Assembly: GCF_048268525.1 (NCBI RefSeq)
Contig: NZ_JBLWVH010000008.1
Span: forward strand, 1 to 64,000
Source: Maricaulis sp048268525
GTDB lineage: Bacteria; Pseudomonadota; Alphaproteobacteria; Caulobacterales; Maricaulaceae
Direction: 5' to 3'
DNA: 64,000 nt
Under the pieces are notes generated by a model that was given only the letters and a program-made list of their open reading frames with translations, ran no database searches and was not told where the DNA came from. A program made the position numbers and the translations under genes. Positions 17,012-24,957 of this stretch are shown piece after piece (position 1 is the stretch's first letter; the number at the start of each line of letters is the position of its first letter).

Positions 17012-17173
17012 ATGGGTGACCGATCCCACAAACACTTCAGACCACCGATACAGGCACCGGCCGCTCTCAGGCTCGGGCTGCCACACCTGTTGCTGGACAC
17101 GCCGAAACCCCAGGCCCGACCGGACCCGCGTCACGCGATCTATGTCAGAATCCGCGAATTGCGGCTGGCCTGA
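17012..17173 (+). CDS. possible small protein with strong ribosome binding site
   Basis: A 53-codon frame begins with ATG at 17012, preceded by a near-perfect AAGGAGG six bases upstream, better than most start sites in the window. The product (MGDRSHKHFRPPIQAPAAL and so on, ending RIRELRLA) is basic and proline-rich, with no signal peptide or recognisable domain. It lies alone between the XRE gene and the tRNA. The Shine-Dalgarno match is the only positive evidence. It could be a chance frame. Confidence 0.4.
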   Translation: MGDRSHKHFRPPIQAPAALRLGLPHLLLDTPKPQARPDPRHAIYVRIRELRLA

Positions 17174-17233
17174 GCTACAGGGTCCCGCACGCCAATCAGG
17201 CGGTGGTCCATTTTCCGTCAAGCAGAAAGAGAA

Positions 17234-17308
17234 TGGAGCGGGCGATGAGATTCGAACTCACGACATTCACCTTGGCAAGGTGACGCTCTACCCCTGAGCT
17301 ACGCCCGC
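17234..17308 (-). tRNA. tRNA-Gly (anticodon GCC)
   Basis: On the - strand the sequence folds as a cloverleaf. The acceptor stem GCGGGCG (17308-17302) pairs with CGCCCGC before the discriminator T and an encoded CCA. The D-arm is GCTCAGGGGTAGAGC, the anticodon arm CACCTTGCCAAGGTG has GCC in the loop, and the T-arm is GTGAGTTCGAATCTCAT. Gene length is 75 nt including CCA. It reads GGC and GGU glycine codons, heavily used in a GC-rich genome. Confidence 0.97.
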
Positions 17309-17428
17309 TCACGATTGGCGCGGTCTGGCCGCGCCGGGGAGCGGGGTATATCGCGCAAAGTTCCGAAGATTGCAAGCACCTGTCGCCATCCACTTGCACA
17401 TCACGCGCAGCCGGGCTTCAACACGGAT

Positions 17429-17950
17429 ATGATGATCGACCGGACCCAGCTGCTGCAGCGCCTCGATGCGCTTGGTATTGCGCATGAAACCCACGACCAC
17501 CCCCCCATCTTTACGGTCGCGGAGGGCGAACACATCAAGCAGTCCCTGCCGGGTGGTCACACCAAGAACCTGTTCCTGAGAGACAAGAAAGATCATCTCA
17601 TCCTGGTCTCGGCCCTGGGCGAGACCTCGGTCCCGATCAACAAGCTGCACCCGGTGCTGGGATGTGGTCGACTGTCTTTCGGCAAACCCGAACTGCTGTT
17701 TGAAACGTTGGGCGTGCGGCCCGGATCGGTCAGTGCCTTCGCCCTGGCCAATGACACCGCCGGACGAGTTCAGTTCATTCTCGACGCAGCCCTGATGCGG
17801 CACGAACTGGTCAATTTCCATCCATTGTCGAATGACGCCACCACAGCGGTTCTCGCCACGGATCTGATCCGTTTCGCGCGTGATACCGGCCACGAGCCGC
17901 TGATCATGGATTTCGGGACACTGGCCACCTCCCCTGCTTCGCCACAGTGA
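17429..17950 (+). CDS. prolyl-tRNA editing protein (YbaK/ProX, aminoacyl-tRNA deacylase)
   Basis: A 173-residue YbaK/EbsC-type domain covering nearly the whole protein. HDHPPIFTVAEGEHI is the early conserved segment, GGHTKNLFLRDKK holds the invariant lysine region, and ETSVPINKL, GRLSFGKPELL and PGSVSAFALAND are the glycine-rich core. Stand-alone members of this ProXp-ala type hydrolyse Ala-tRNA(Pro) in trans. The frame is open back into the tRNA promoter region, but Met-Met at 17429/17432 gives the normal family length. No neighbour is functionally linked except the adjacent divergent tRNA gene. Confidence 0.87.
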   Translation: MMIDRTQLLQRLDALGIAHETHDHPPIFTVAEGEHIKQSLPGGHTKNLFLRDKKDHLILVSALGETSVPINKLHPVLGCGRLSFGKPELLFETLGVRPGSVSAFALANDTAGRVQFILDAALMRHELVNFHPLSNDATTAVLATDLIRFARDTGHEPLIMDFGTLATSPASPQ

Positions 17951-18026
17951 CCGCTTGCATCGATGGCGTGCAAAGGCCACTTAAGACCCAGCCCCAATAC
18001 GATCCCGCAATGACAAGGACGGCAGC

Positions 18027-18944
18027 ATGACCCTGATCGGTGGAACCGGCGACAACGAGACCGACACGAACGACCTGGTGCGGGATTCCTCCGACCAGAG
18101 TTTCATGCAGGACGTCATCGAGCCATCCCGCGAAGTCCCGGTCATTGTCGACTTCTGGGCCCCGTGGTGCGGCCCGTGCCGCCAGCTCGGCCCGCTGATC
18201 GCGAAATGTGTGATGGAAGCCGGCGGCGCGGTAAGGCTGGTCAAGATCAATATCGACGAAAACCCCGGCATTGCACAACAATTGCGGGTCCAGTCGATCC
18301 CGGCCGTATTTGCCTTCAAGGACGGACAGCCTGTCGACGGTTTCACCGGCGCGCTGCCCGAAAGCCAGATCAAGGACTTCATTGCCCGTATTTCCGGCAA
18401 GGGCCCGAGCGAAGCCGAGCTTCGCGGCCTGGTCGATCGTGCCCTCGCCTCGATCGACACCGGCGACCTCAATGGCGCATCCCAGGATCTTGCCACCGTC
18501 CTGCAGGCCGATCAGGGCCATCCTGGCGCGATGGCGGCGCTTGTCCGCCTTTGGATCAAGGCTGGTGACACCGACAAGGCGGCCAGCATCCTGGCGCAGG
18601 TCCCGGCGGACCGTGCCGACGATCCGGCCATTGATGGCGCAAGAGCCGCATTGGAACTGGCAACCGGAGCGCCGGTCGACGACGCGGAAACTGCGGCATT
18701 GCGTCAGGCTGTTGCTGCTGACTCCGGCAATTTCCAGGCACGGTACGATCTCGCCGAAGCGCTGCTGACCGGCGGCGACCATAAAGGTGCGGTCGATCAG
18801 CTGATCGCCATCACAGCCCTCGATCGCGAGTGGAACGAACAGGCGGCCCGTACCCTTTTGCTGAAAGTCTTCGAAGCCGCCGGACCTGCATCCGATGTCA
18901 CGCGCGACGGCCGCCGCCGCCTTTCAGCCATCCTGTTTTCCTGA
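18027..18944 (+). CDS. thioredoxin-domain co-chaperone, CnoX/YbbN-like
   Basis: A 305-residue protein: an N-terminal thioredoxin domain (about residues 25-130) with active site WAPWCGPCRQLGP, the cis-proline region QSIPAVFAF and DGQPVDGFTGALPE, then a tetratricopeptide-type helical tail (QDLATVLQADQGHPGAMAAL, ASILAQVPADRADDP, FQARYDLAEALL). This is the CnoX layout, a holdase that links stress protection to GroEL. The E. coli protein lacks a complete CxxC, while this one keeps CGPC and could be redox-active, as reported for Caulobacter. Two small conserved genes follow in the same direction. Confidence 0.87.
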   Translation: MTLIGGTGDNETDTNDLVRDSSDQSFMQDVIEPSREVPVIVDFWAPWCGPCRQLGPLIAKCVMEAGGAVRLVKINIDENPGIAQQLRVQSIPAVFAFKDGQPVDGFTGALPESQIKDFIARISGKGPSEAELRGLVDRALASIDTGDLNGASQDLATVLQADQGHPGAMAALVRLWIKAGDTDKAASILAQVPADRADDPAIDGARAALELATGAPVDDAETAALRQAVAADSGNFQARYDLAEALLTGGDHKGAVDQLIAITALDREWNEQAARTLLLKVFEAAGPASDVTRDGRRRLSAILFS

Positions 18945-18955
18945 GGATATGCCCG

Positions 18956-19147
18956 ATGAGCGATACAGAAACCCGCGACATTGACCCCAAACTTCTCGAG
19001 ATCCTGGTCTGCCCCGTGACCCGCGAGACGCTGCGTTATGACCGCGAAGCCCGCGAGCTGATCTCCGAAGGTGCCGGCCTCGCTTATCCGATCCGGGACG
19101 GCATTCCGATCATGCTGCCTGACGAAGCCCGGCAGCTGGACGACTGA
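18956..19147 (+). CDS. Trm112-family / UPF0434 small protein
   Basis: A 63-residue protein with the UPF0434 (YcaR) pattern: LLEILVCPVTRETLRYD, then ELISEGAGLAYPIRDGIPIMLPDEAR. Relatives are small zinc-ribbon-like proteins related to eukaryotic Trm112. Here only one cysteine of the usual pairs remains, so zinc binding is doubtful. The bacterial function is not established. The ATG at 18956 lies 11 bp after the thioredoxin gene stop. The next gene starts 1 bp past this stop, which indicates one operon. Confidence 0.85.
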   Translation: MSDTETRDIDPKLLEILVCPVTRETLRYDREARELISEGAGLAYPIRDGIPIMLPDEARQLDD

Positions 19148-19148
19148 T

Positions 19149-19451
19149 ATGGCACGCCCCTGGCCTGAAACCCTGGACTTTTCCAGCGCCGACAAGCGGC
19201 TCCACGTGCGGTTTGACGATGGTCAAGCCTTCGAAATTCCGTTCGAGACCTTGCGTGTCGAAAGTCCCAGCGCCGAGGTCCAGGGACACGGACCCGGCCA
19301 AAAGAAAGTGGTGACAGGCAAGCAGAATGTGGGTGTCAGGGCTGCCGAACCGGTCGGTCGCTACGCCGTCCGTATCCTGTTTGATGATGGCCATGACAGC
19401 GGCCTTTTCACCTGGGACTACCTGTATGCGCTGGGCGAATCCGCCCGCTGA
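19149..19451 (+). CDS. DUF971 family protein
   Basis: A 100-residue protein with the DUF971 (gamma-butyrobetaine hydroxylase-like N-terminal) pattern: FEIPFETLRVESPSAEVQGH, then VGVRAAEPVGRYAVRILFDDGHDSGLFTWDYLYAL. The domain is found alone in proteobacteria and fused in other proteins, and has been linked to iron-sulfur or carnitine enzymes without a fixed biochemical role. Its ATG (TGATATG junction) follows the upstream stop by 1 bp, so translation is coupled to the UPF0434 gene. Confidence 0.85.
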   Translation: MARPWPETLDFSSADKRLHVRFDDGQAFEIPFETLRVESPSAEVQGHGPGQKKVVTGKQNVGVRAAEPVGRYAVRILFDDGHDSGLFTWDYLYALGESAR

Positions 19452-19534
19452 GCACAATCATCCGGACAGGCGCTGACAACATTGCCTGTCGTCCGTGGCC
19501 AGGTCGGCCGAATGAATTTCGAGGAATCTCAGAC

Positions 19535-20083
19535 ATGTCCGATTTGCCCGCCTCCACCCGCCGCATCGTCACGCTTTGTCTGGCAGGCCTTGGCAGCGCC
19601 GCCCTGGGCGCGGCCGCCCAAGCCGCCGGACCCGATGATTTCGGACCCGGCCCGCTGATCGAGGCCTATGGCCAGATCGCGATCGTCGACACCGACATGC
19701 CTATTCCGGAAGGTGCCGCGTTCGCTGTGGCCTTCGACACCGCTACCGGAGCCGGGCCGGACGAGCTCAACCGGACGCTGACAAGTAGCGCGAGATTTCT
19801 CAATATGCATGTCGCCAATGGCGTGGACGCAGACTCGCTGCGGGTTGCGGTCATCGTGCACGGCGGCGCTGTGCATGACGTGTCGTCAGCAACCGCGGGC
19901 GTCAACGCCGGGCTTGTCGAGACCCTGCTGGACCATAATGTCCGCGTAATCGTCTGTGGCCAGAGCGCAACCTATTATGACGTTGAACGTTCCGACCTGT
20001 TGCCGGGCGTCGAAATGGCGCTTTCGGCCATGACCGCGCACGCGCTGTTGCAGCAGGAAGGCTACACCCTCAACCCGTTCTGA
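19535..20083 (+). CDS. exported DsrE/DsrF-family protein
   Basis: The 182-residue product begins with a signal peptide (residues 1-31: IVTLCLAGLGSAALGAAAQAA with a likely AQA-A cleavage). The mature part is a DsrE-like domain: FLNMHVANGVDADSLRVAVIVHGGAV, VETLLDHNVRVIVCGQSATYYDV, LLPGVEMALSAMTAHALLQQ. The single cysteine in VIVCGQSA is where DsrE proteins carry the sulfur-accepting residue. The family handles sulfur transfer in the cytosol, and periplasmic versions are of unknown function. A short gap separates it from the preceding operon. Confidence 0.78.
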   Translation: MSDLPASTRRIVTLCLAGLGSAALGAAAQAAGPDDFGPGPLIEAYGQIAIVDTDMPIPEGAAFAVAFDTATGAGPDELNRTLTSSARFLNMHVANGVDADSLRVAVIVHGGAVHDVSSATAGVNAGLVETLLDHNVRVIVCGQSATYYDVERSDLLPGVEMALSAMTAHALLQQEGYTLNPF

Positions 20084-20095
20084 GCCCGGCCTGTC

Positions 20096-21370
20096 TCAGG
20101 CCGCATCCAGACGCCGACCCTTCAAGAGCCGTGGCGGATCACCGGTTTCTCCGCCGGCCTGGCGCATGAAGAAGCGACGGGCCGGACCGATCTTGTTGAC
20201 CAGGGACATGCCGAGACCGCGCAACTGCCGGATCGGTTCAATATCGTTGGAGAACAACCGGTTGAACATGTCGGTACCGGCGGCCAGCGAGGCGCTGTCA
20301 AACTTGCGCCAGTCCTCATAGCGGCGAAGCGTGATCAGGGCACCGATATCAAGGCCGACACGCTTGGCTTCGCCGGTGACTTCCGCCAGAGCCGCCGCAT
20401 CGCGTATTCCCAGATTGAAGCCCTGACCCGCCAGCGGGTGGATCCCGCGCGCCGCGTCGCCGACAAAGGCGATCCGTTCGTCGCAGAAGCGCTCCGTATA
20501 GCGCAGCCCCAATGGATAGGTGAAACGGGGGCCCTCCGGCCGGACCTCACCGAGAAAGTCACCAAAGCGATTTTCGAGTTCTTCCTGGAAAACTTCTTCC
20601 GGAGCGGACTTGAGAGCATCGGCGATGGCATCCGGCTCGGTCCACACCAGGGAGGCCCGATTGTCAGGAAGTGGCAGTATGGCAAACGGCCCTGATGGCA
20701 GGAAGTATTCGTAGGCTACACCATTATGCGGCTCGGCATGACGGACCGTGGCGACGACGCCCTTCTGACCATACTGCCAGCCCGCAGTCCGTATACCGGC
20801 CTGTTGGCGAAGCCTCGAAAACTTGCCGTCGCAGGCGACCAGAAGCTGGCCTGACAGCATCCGGCCATCGTCGAGAAAAAGATCAACGCCATCGCCGCGG
20901 GTCTCATAGCGATCCGCCTTGGCCGGCGCGAAGACCGAAATGCCAGGTTTCGATTTCAGGCTCTGAATCAGCGCATAACGGGAATGGCGGTTCTCCGCCA
21001 TCCACCCCAGCGGTTCTCCGTCATCACCTTCGGAAATCTCACGTCGATCGAAATGCAGGCTGTGCGGTCCCGGCCCACCCGGCTTGTCGCCACCATAGGG
21101 GCGCCCGTCACACACCAGGATGTGCTCAATGCGCTGGGTGTGGGGCTTGAGAAATTCGGCGACGCCGAGCGCCTCGAACATGCGCCAAGAGGTATAGGCC
21201 AGCGCCGAGGCGCGACCGTCGAACTCCGGCGCGATCTGTTCGTCCATCTCAAGCACATCAACCAAGGCGACCGTCAGGCCCGCCTGGTCCATGGCCAGCG
21301 CCAATGTCATTCCGGCCAGGCCGCCGCCGACGATCACAACATCGCCTTGATAGGATGGTGTCTGGGTCAT
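20096..21370 (-). CDS. UbiH/UbiF/VisC/COQ6-family FAD-dependent hydroxylase
   Basis: A 424-residue flavoprotein monooxygenase. The N-terminal FAD loop is VVIVGGGLAGMTLALA, the middle DG motif is LLVACDGKFSRLRQQAG, and the C-terminal FAD motif is IAFVGDAARGIHPLAGQGFNLGIRDAAAL. This combination is specific to the ubiquinone hydroxylase family, which adds ring hydroxyls during ubiquinone synthesis. Which ring position is hydroxylated (UbiH, UbiF, UbiI or the broad-range UbiL/UbiM types) cannot be decided from motifs alone. It is divergent from ftsK with a 107-bp promoter region. Confidence 0.9.
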   Translation of the reverse strand: MTQTPSYQGDVVIVGGGLAGMTLALAMDQAGLTVALVDVLEMDEQIAPEFDGRASALAYTSWRMFEALGVAEFLKPHTQRIEHILVCDGRPYGGDKPGGPGPHSLHFDRREISEGDDGEPLGWMAENRHSRYALIQSLKSKPGISVFAPAKADRYETRGDGVDLFLDDGRMLSGQLLVACDGKFSRLRQQAGIRTAGWQYGQKGVVATVRHAEPHNGVAYEYFLPSGPFAILPLPDNRASLVWTEPDAIADALKSAPEEVFQEELENRFGDFLGEVRPEGPRFTYPLGLRYTERFCDERIAFVGDAARGIHPLAGQGFNLGIRDAAALAEVTGEAKRVGLDIGALITLRRYEDWRKFDSASLAAGTDMFNRLFSNDIEPIRQLRGLGMSLVNKIGPARRFFMRQAGGETGDPPRLLKGRRLDAA

Positions 21371-21428
21371 GGGGCGCAGAATAGGCTCTTTGCGCGCGCT
21401 GAAAAGCGGCCAGAGCGTCGCAGTGCTG

Positions 21429-21443
21429 TTAACCTCTGTTTAC
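21429..21443. promoter_or_regulatory. CtrA-like half-perfect site upstream of ftsK
   Basis: The bases read TTAA, seven bases (CCTCTGT), then TTAC: one mismatch to the full CtrA sequence, and the first half continues as TTAACC, the commonest CtrA half-site form. It lies 35 bp upstream of the ftsK ATG in the gap shared with the divergent hydroxylase gene. Cell-cycle control of ftsK by CtrA would make biological sense but is inferred. Confidence 0.4.
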
Positions 21444-21477
21444 CGACCGGGAAGACTTGCAGCGTTAGGAAGTAGGC

Positions 21478-23898
21478 ATGAGCCGCAAACCCTCGACCCG
21501 CAAAGCCAAAGCACCCAAATCAGCTCCCAAGGCGACGCCGACCTGGCGCCTGAGGCTGACCGACCTCCTGTTCGGCAGCGCAATGCTGGCAACAGGCGTG
21601 TTTTTCATGGCCTCACTGCTGTCACACAACGTCCTCGACCCGAGCTGGAATGTCGCGTCGGACGGCGAGATCGGCAATTGGTTGGGGCGTCCGGGCGCGA
21701 CGGCCTCTGACGCCTTGCTGCAGGCGCTGGGTTGGGCTGCGGGTGGGCCCGCGATCGCGCTGGTCATCTGGGGCGGTATCCTGATCTGGCGGACACCCCA
21801 GCAACGCCCGGGCTCGGTGGCTGTATTCCGCTGGTTTTTTGCAGCGCTCGGGACTGCGGGCTTCGCTGCGGCGGTCGCCTCCCTGCCTGTTCCACAAGCC
21901 TGGCCTCTCGCCCCAGGACTGGGAGGTGTGATCGGTGACGCCTTCCTTGGTGCTCTGGCTTCCCTGCCGCTGCGGTTTGAGCTGCCCGGTGCGACAGTGC
22001 TGGCGGCCGGATTCGCGCTGTTGCTGTCGATTGCCGGAATTTTCTTCACCTTCGGTCTGCGCGCCCGCGACCTGAGCGCCGCTGTCGATGTCAGCGGCCT
22101 CGCCTGGGCAACGCTTCGCGTCTGGTTCGATCGCCTCCGTGACCGGCTGGCTGGCCGCTGGTCGGACGAGGACGAAGACCCGATTGACGGAGACACTGTA
22201 GATGAGCCTCGCGATGAACCGGTCTTGAAGCGTGCCATGCGCGCAGCCGATTCAGCGCCGGCGATTGCGGCGCGCAGCGACGAGCCGGAGACGCCCAATT
22301 ACAACCCGGCGGTCAAGGTCGCGCCGTCACGAAAGTCCAAACCTTCCGATCGCGATTCGCGCGAGGCGCAGGGAGCCCTGCCATTTGCCCGCAAGGCCGG
22401 ATTCAAGCTGCCCAGACTTGACCTTCTCGCCAAACCTTCCGTCCGCAACGACGCTATCGACGAGATAGCGCTGAGACAGAATGCCGAGCTTTTGCAGGGT
22501 GTCCTGTCCGATTTCGGGGTCAAGGGCGAGATTGTCCAGGTCCGCCCCGGACCGGTGGTGACGCTCTACGAATTCGAACCCGCTCCCGGGGTCAAGTCAT
22601 CCCGCGTGATCAACCTCGCAGACGACATTGCCCGCTCGATGAGCACGATGGCGGCCCGGGTCGCGGTCGTGCCGGGACGCAATGCGATCGGGATCGAGCT
22701 GCCCAATCCGAAACGCGAAACCGTCTTCCTGCGGGCGCTGTTCAACTCCAAGGCCTTCGAGGACGCCAAGGCAGAGCTGCCTTTTGCGCTCGGCGAAACC
22801 ATTGGCGGCGAACCCTTCGTCGCCGACCTCACCCGCATGCCCCACCTGCTGATCGCCGGTACCACCGGCTCGGGCAAGTCGGTTGGTATCAACGCCATGA
22901 TCCTGTCCCTGCTCTACCGGCTTCCGCCGGAAGACTGCCGGATGATCATGATCGACCCCAAAATGCTCGAACTGTCAGTCTATGACGGCATCCCGCACCT
23001 TCTCTCTCCCGTTGTCACCGACCCCAAAAAGGCCGTCGTGGCATTGAAATGGGCGGTGCGGGAGATGGAGAGCCGCTATCTGCGCATGTCCAAGGTCGGC
23101 GTCCGCAATGTCGCCGGCTTCAACGAACGCGTCGCCGAAGCTCTCGAGACAGGCGAGCCGCTCTCGCGGACCGTTCAGACCGGTTATGACAAGGAGAGCG
23201 GTGAACCGGTCTTCGAGACCGAGACCATCGCCGCAGAGAAAATGCCCTATATCGTCGTGGTCATCGACGAGATGGCGGATCTGATGATGGTCGCCGGCAA
23301 GGAAATCGAAGGCGCCGTCCAGCGTCTGGCCCAGATGGCCCGCGCCGCCGGCATCCACCTGGTCACCGCCACCCAGCGTCCTTCCGTGGATGTGATCACC
23401 GGTACGATCAAGGCCAACTTCCCGACCCGGATTTCCTATTCCGTGACCTCCAAGATCGACAGTCGAACCATTCTGGGCGAGCAGGGTGCCGAACAGCTTC
23501 TGGGCATGGGCGACCTTCTCTACATGGCGTCCGGCGGCCGAGTGCGCCGACTTCATGGCCCCTTCGTGTCAGACAAGGAAGTCGAGGACGTTGCGGCTTT
23601 TCTCAAGAAGCAGGGCGCTCCGGAATATCTCGAAGCCGTCACCGCCGGCGGTGATGACGACGAAGACGGCCAGTCCGGCATGGATCTGGGGGACAGCGGC
23701 GACAGTCTGTTTGACCAGGCGGTGGCTCTGGTCGCCCGCGACCGCAAGGCATCGACCTCCTATATCCAGCGCCGGCTGCAAATCGGCTATAACCGCGCCG
23801 CGACCCTGATCGAGCAGATGGAAGAAGAAGGCATGATCGGCCCCGCCGACCATGCCGGTCGTCGCGAAATTTTTCTGCCCGAGGGCGACGGCGCCTGA
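21478..23898 (+). CDS. ftsK: DNA translocase FtsK
   Basis: An 806-residue FtsK/SpoIIIE protein. The N-terminal membrane domain has about four helices (residues 20-185, starting FGSAMLATGVFFMASLL). A short charged linker (about 205-310) follows, then the motor: ELLQGVLSDFGVKGEIVQVRPGPVVTLYE (alpha domain, quoted in part), the Walker A GTTGSGKSVGINAM, Walker B YIVVVIDEMADLMM, and ATQRPSVDVITGTIKANFPTR. The C-terminal gamma winged helix is SYIQRRLQIGYNRAATLIEQME, which reads KOPS sites. It couples septation to chromosome dimer resolution at dif. The linker is much shorter than in E. coli FtsK. Confidence 0.96.
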   Translation: MSRKPSTRKAKAPKSAPKATPTWRLRLTDLLFGSAMLATGVFFMASLLSHNVLDPSWNVASDGEIGNWLGRPGATASDALLQALGWAAGGPAIALVIWGGILIWRTPQQRPGSVAVFRWFFAALGTAGFAAAVASLPVPQAWPLAPGLGGVIGDAFLGALASLPLRFELPGATVLAAGFALLLSIAGIFFTFGLRARDLSAAVDVSGLAWATLRVWFDRLRDRLAGRWSDEDEDPIDGDTVDEPRDEPVLKRAMRAADSAPAIAARSDEPETPNYNPAVKVAPSRKSKPSDRDSREAQGALPFARKAGFKLPRLDLLAKPSVRNDAIDEIALRQNAELLQGVLSDFGVKGEIVQVRPGPVVTLYEFEPAPGVKSSRVINLADDIARSMSTMAARVAVVPGRNAIGIELPNPKRETVFLRALFNSKAFEDAKAELPFALGETIGGEPFVADLTRMPHLLIAGTTGSGKSVGINAMILSLLYRLPPEDCRMIMIDPKMLELSVYDGIPHLLSPVVTDPKKAVVALKWAVREMESRYLRMSKVGVRNVAGFNERVAEALETGEPLSRTVQTGYDKESGEPVFETETIAAEKMPYIVVVIDEMADLMMVAGKEIEGAVQRLAQMARAAGIHLVTATQRPSVDVITGTIKANFPTRISYSVTSKIDSRTILGEQGAEQLLGMGDLLYMASGGRVRRLHGPFVSDKEVEDVAAFLKKQGAPEYLEAVTAGGDDDEDGQSGMDLGDSGDSLFDQAVALVARDRKASTSYIQRRLQIGYNRAATLIEQMEEEGMIGPADHAGRREIFLPEGDGA

Positions 23899-24002
23899 GC
23901 CGACTGCCGACTGCACCCAGCTCACCCCATCGTGAATGGCCGGATAGCGCACTCGCTGCAAAGGTCGTTGTGCTCGGGGGCATGACGACTGAGGGACGCA
24001 TC

Positions 24003-24869
24003 ATGAAATCTATCTGGCTGGCCGCTGGCCTGGCCCTTTTGGGATCATTGGCCCACGGGCAATCCATGCCGCAGGCGGACGCCTTGTGGCGAAGTGAGAA
24101 TGTCGACCGGCCGGAGGCCGTCCATGTGCCAGTCGGCAGCGACTGGGCCTATATCGGCAACCAGTCCGGGGCCGGTGAGGAAACCGACCCGCCCGGACAG
24201 GGATATGTCTCCAGACTCAACCTGGAAACAGGCGAATGGCAGGCCCGCTGGGCTGATGGTTTTGACGATCCGCTGGGCATCGTTTCGCAGGACGGGTTGC
24301 TCTACATGGTCGATGCCGGACGCCATGTGGTTGCGCTCGATACAGACAGCGGCGAGGAGCTGGATCGCTGGACGCTCGACGTCGACAACACTTTCCTCAA
24401 TGACATCGCCATTGATCCGGATGGTCGCATCTGGGTCACAGACACGCGCGGAGGCCGGGTTTTCGGTCTTGTCGAAGGCGCCTGGCGCACCCTGTTCGAG
24501 GGCGCCCCCTTCACCGGTGCCAACGGGATCGAATATGTCGATGGCTGGATCTATATCGTCTGCTCCAGCGGTGTCGGCAATCTGATCCGGGTGCAGCCCG
24601 ACACACTGGCGACCGAGCTACTGCTCGAGGGCGAGGGATCTTTGGACGGTGTGGTGACCGACGGGCGCGGCGGACTGGTGTTGAGCGATCTGCGCGGCCG
24701 CCTGTTGCACTGGTCCGAAACGGCTGGTTTGACCGTGCTGGACGGGTTTGAAGATGAAGACATCATGCTCAATTCGATTGGCGGCACGCCGGACGGCCGC
24801 TTCATTTTTGCGCCGCACTGGTCGAGCTCCCAGCTTTCGGCTTACGAGATCCACTATCCGGCCCAATGA
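24003..24869 (+). CDS. exported SMP-30/NHL-type beta-propeller protein
   Basis: The ATG at 24003 gives a signal peptide (MKSIWLAAGLALLGSLAHG with cleavage near AHG-Q). The mature 270 residues show repeated six-bladed propeller units of the SMP-30/gluconolactonase or NHL type: FLNDIAIDPDGRIWVTDTRGG, GANGIEYVDGWIYIV, LDGVVTDGRGGLVLSDLRG, NSIGGTPDGRFIFAPHW. The fold supports lactonase or binding roles, but I cannot name a substrate. It lies between ftsK and lolA on the same strand, with a long hairpin (24891-24936) just after it. Confidence 0.75.
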   Translation: MKSIWLAAGLALLGSLAHGQSMPQADALWRSENVDRPEAVHVPVGSDWAYIGNQSGAGEETDPPGQGYVSRLNLETGEWQARWADGFDDPLGIVSQDGLLYMVDAGRHVVALDTDSGEELDRWTLDVDNTFLNDIAIDPDGRIWVTDTRGGRVFGLVEGAWRTLFEGAPFTGANGIEYVDGWIYIVCSSGVGNLIRVQPDTLATELLLEGEGSLDGVVTDGRGGLVLSDLRGRLLHWSETAGLTVLDGFEDEDIMLNSIGGTPDGRFIFAPHWSSSQLSAYEIHYPAQ

Positions 24870-24890
24870 CAGCACCGGTACCGACCGGGA

Positions 24891-24936
24891 TGCGGCGTGA
24901 GCAGATCATGAACATCAAGGTCTTGCTCACGCCGCA
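24891..24936 (+). terminator. 13-bp perfect hairpin between the beta-propeller gene and lolA
   Basis: TGCGGCGTGAGCA (24891-24903) is the exact complement of TGCTCACGCCGCA (24924-24936), around a 20-base loop. It follows the propeller gene stop by 22 bp and precedes the lolA ATG by 21 bp. There is no T-run after it. It may end the upstream transcript, act in the lolA leader, or bind a dimeric regulator. Confidence 0.4.
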
Positions 24937-24957
24937 ATCCCGGTTCAGCTTGGCGCC

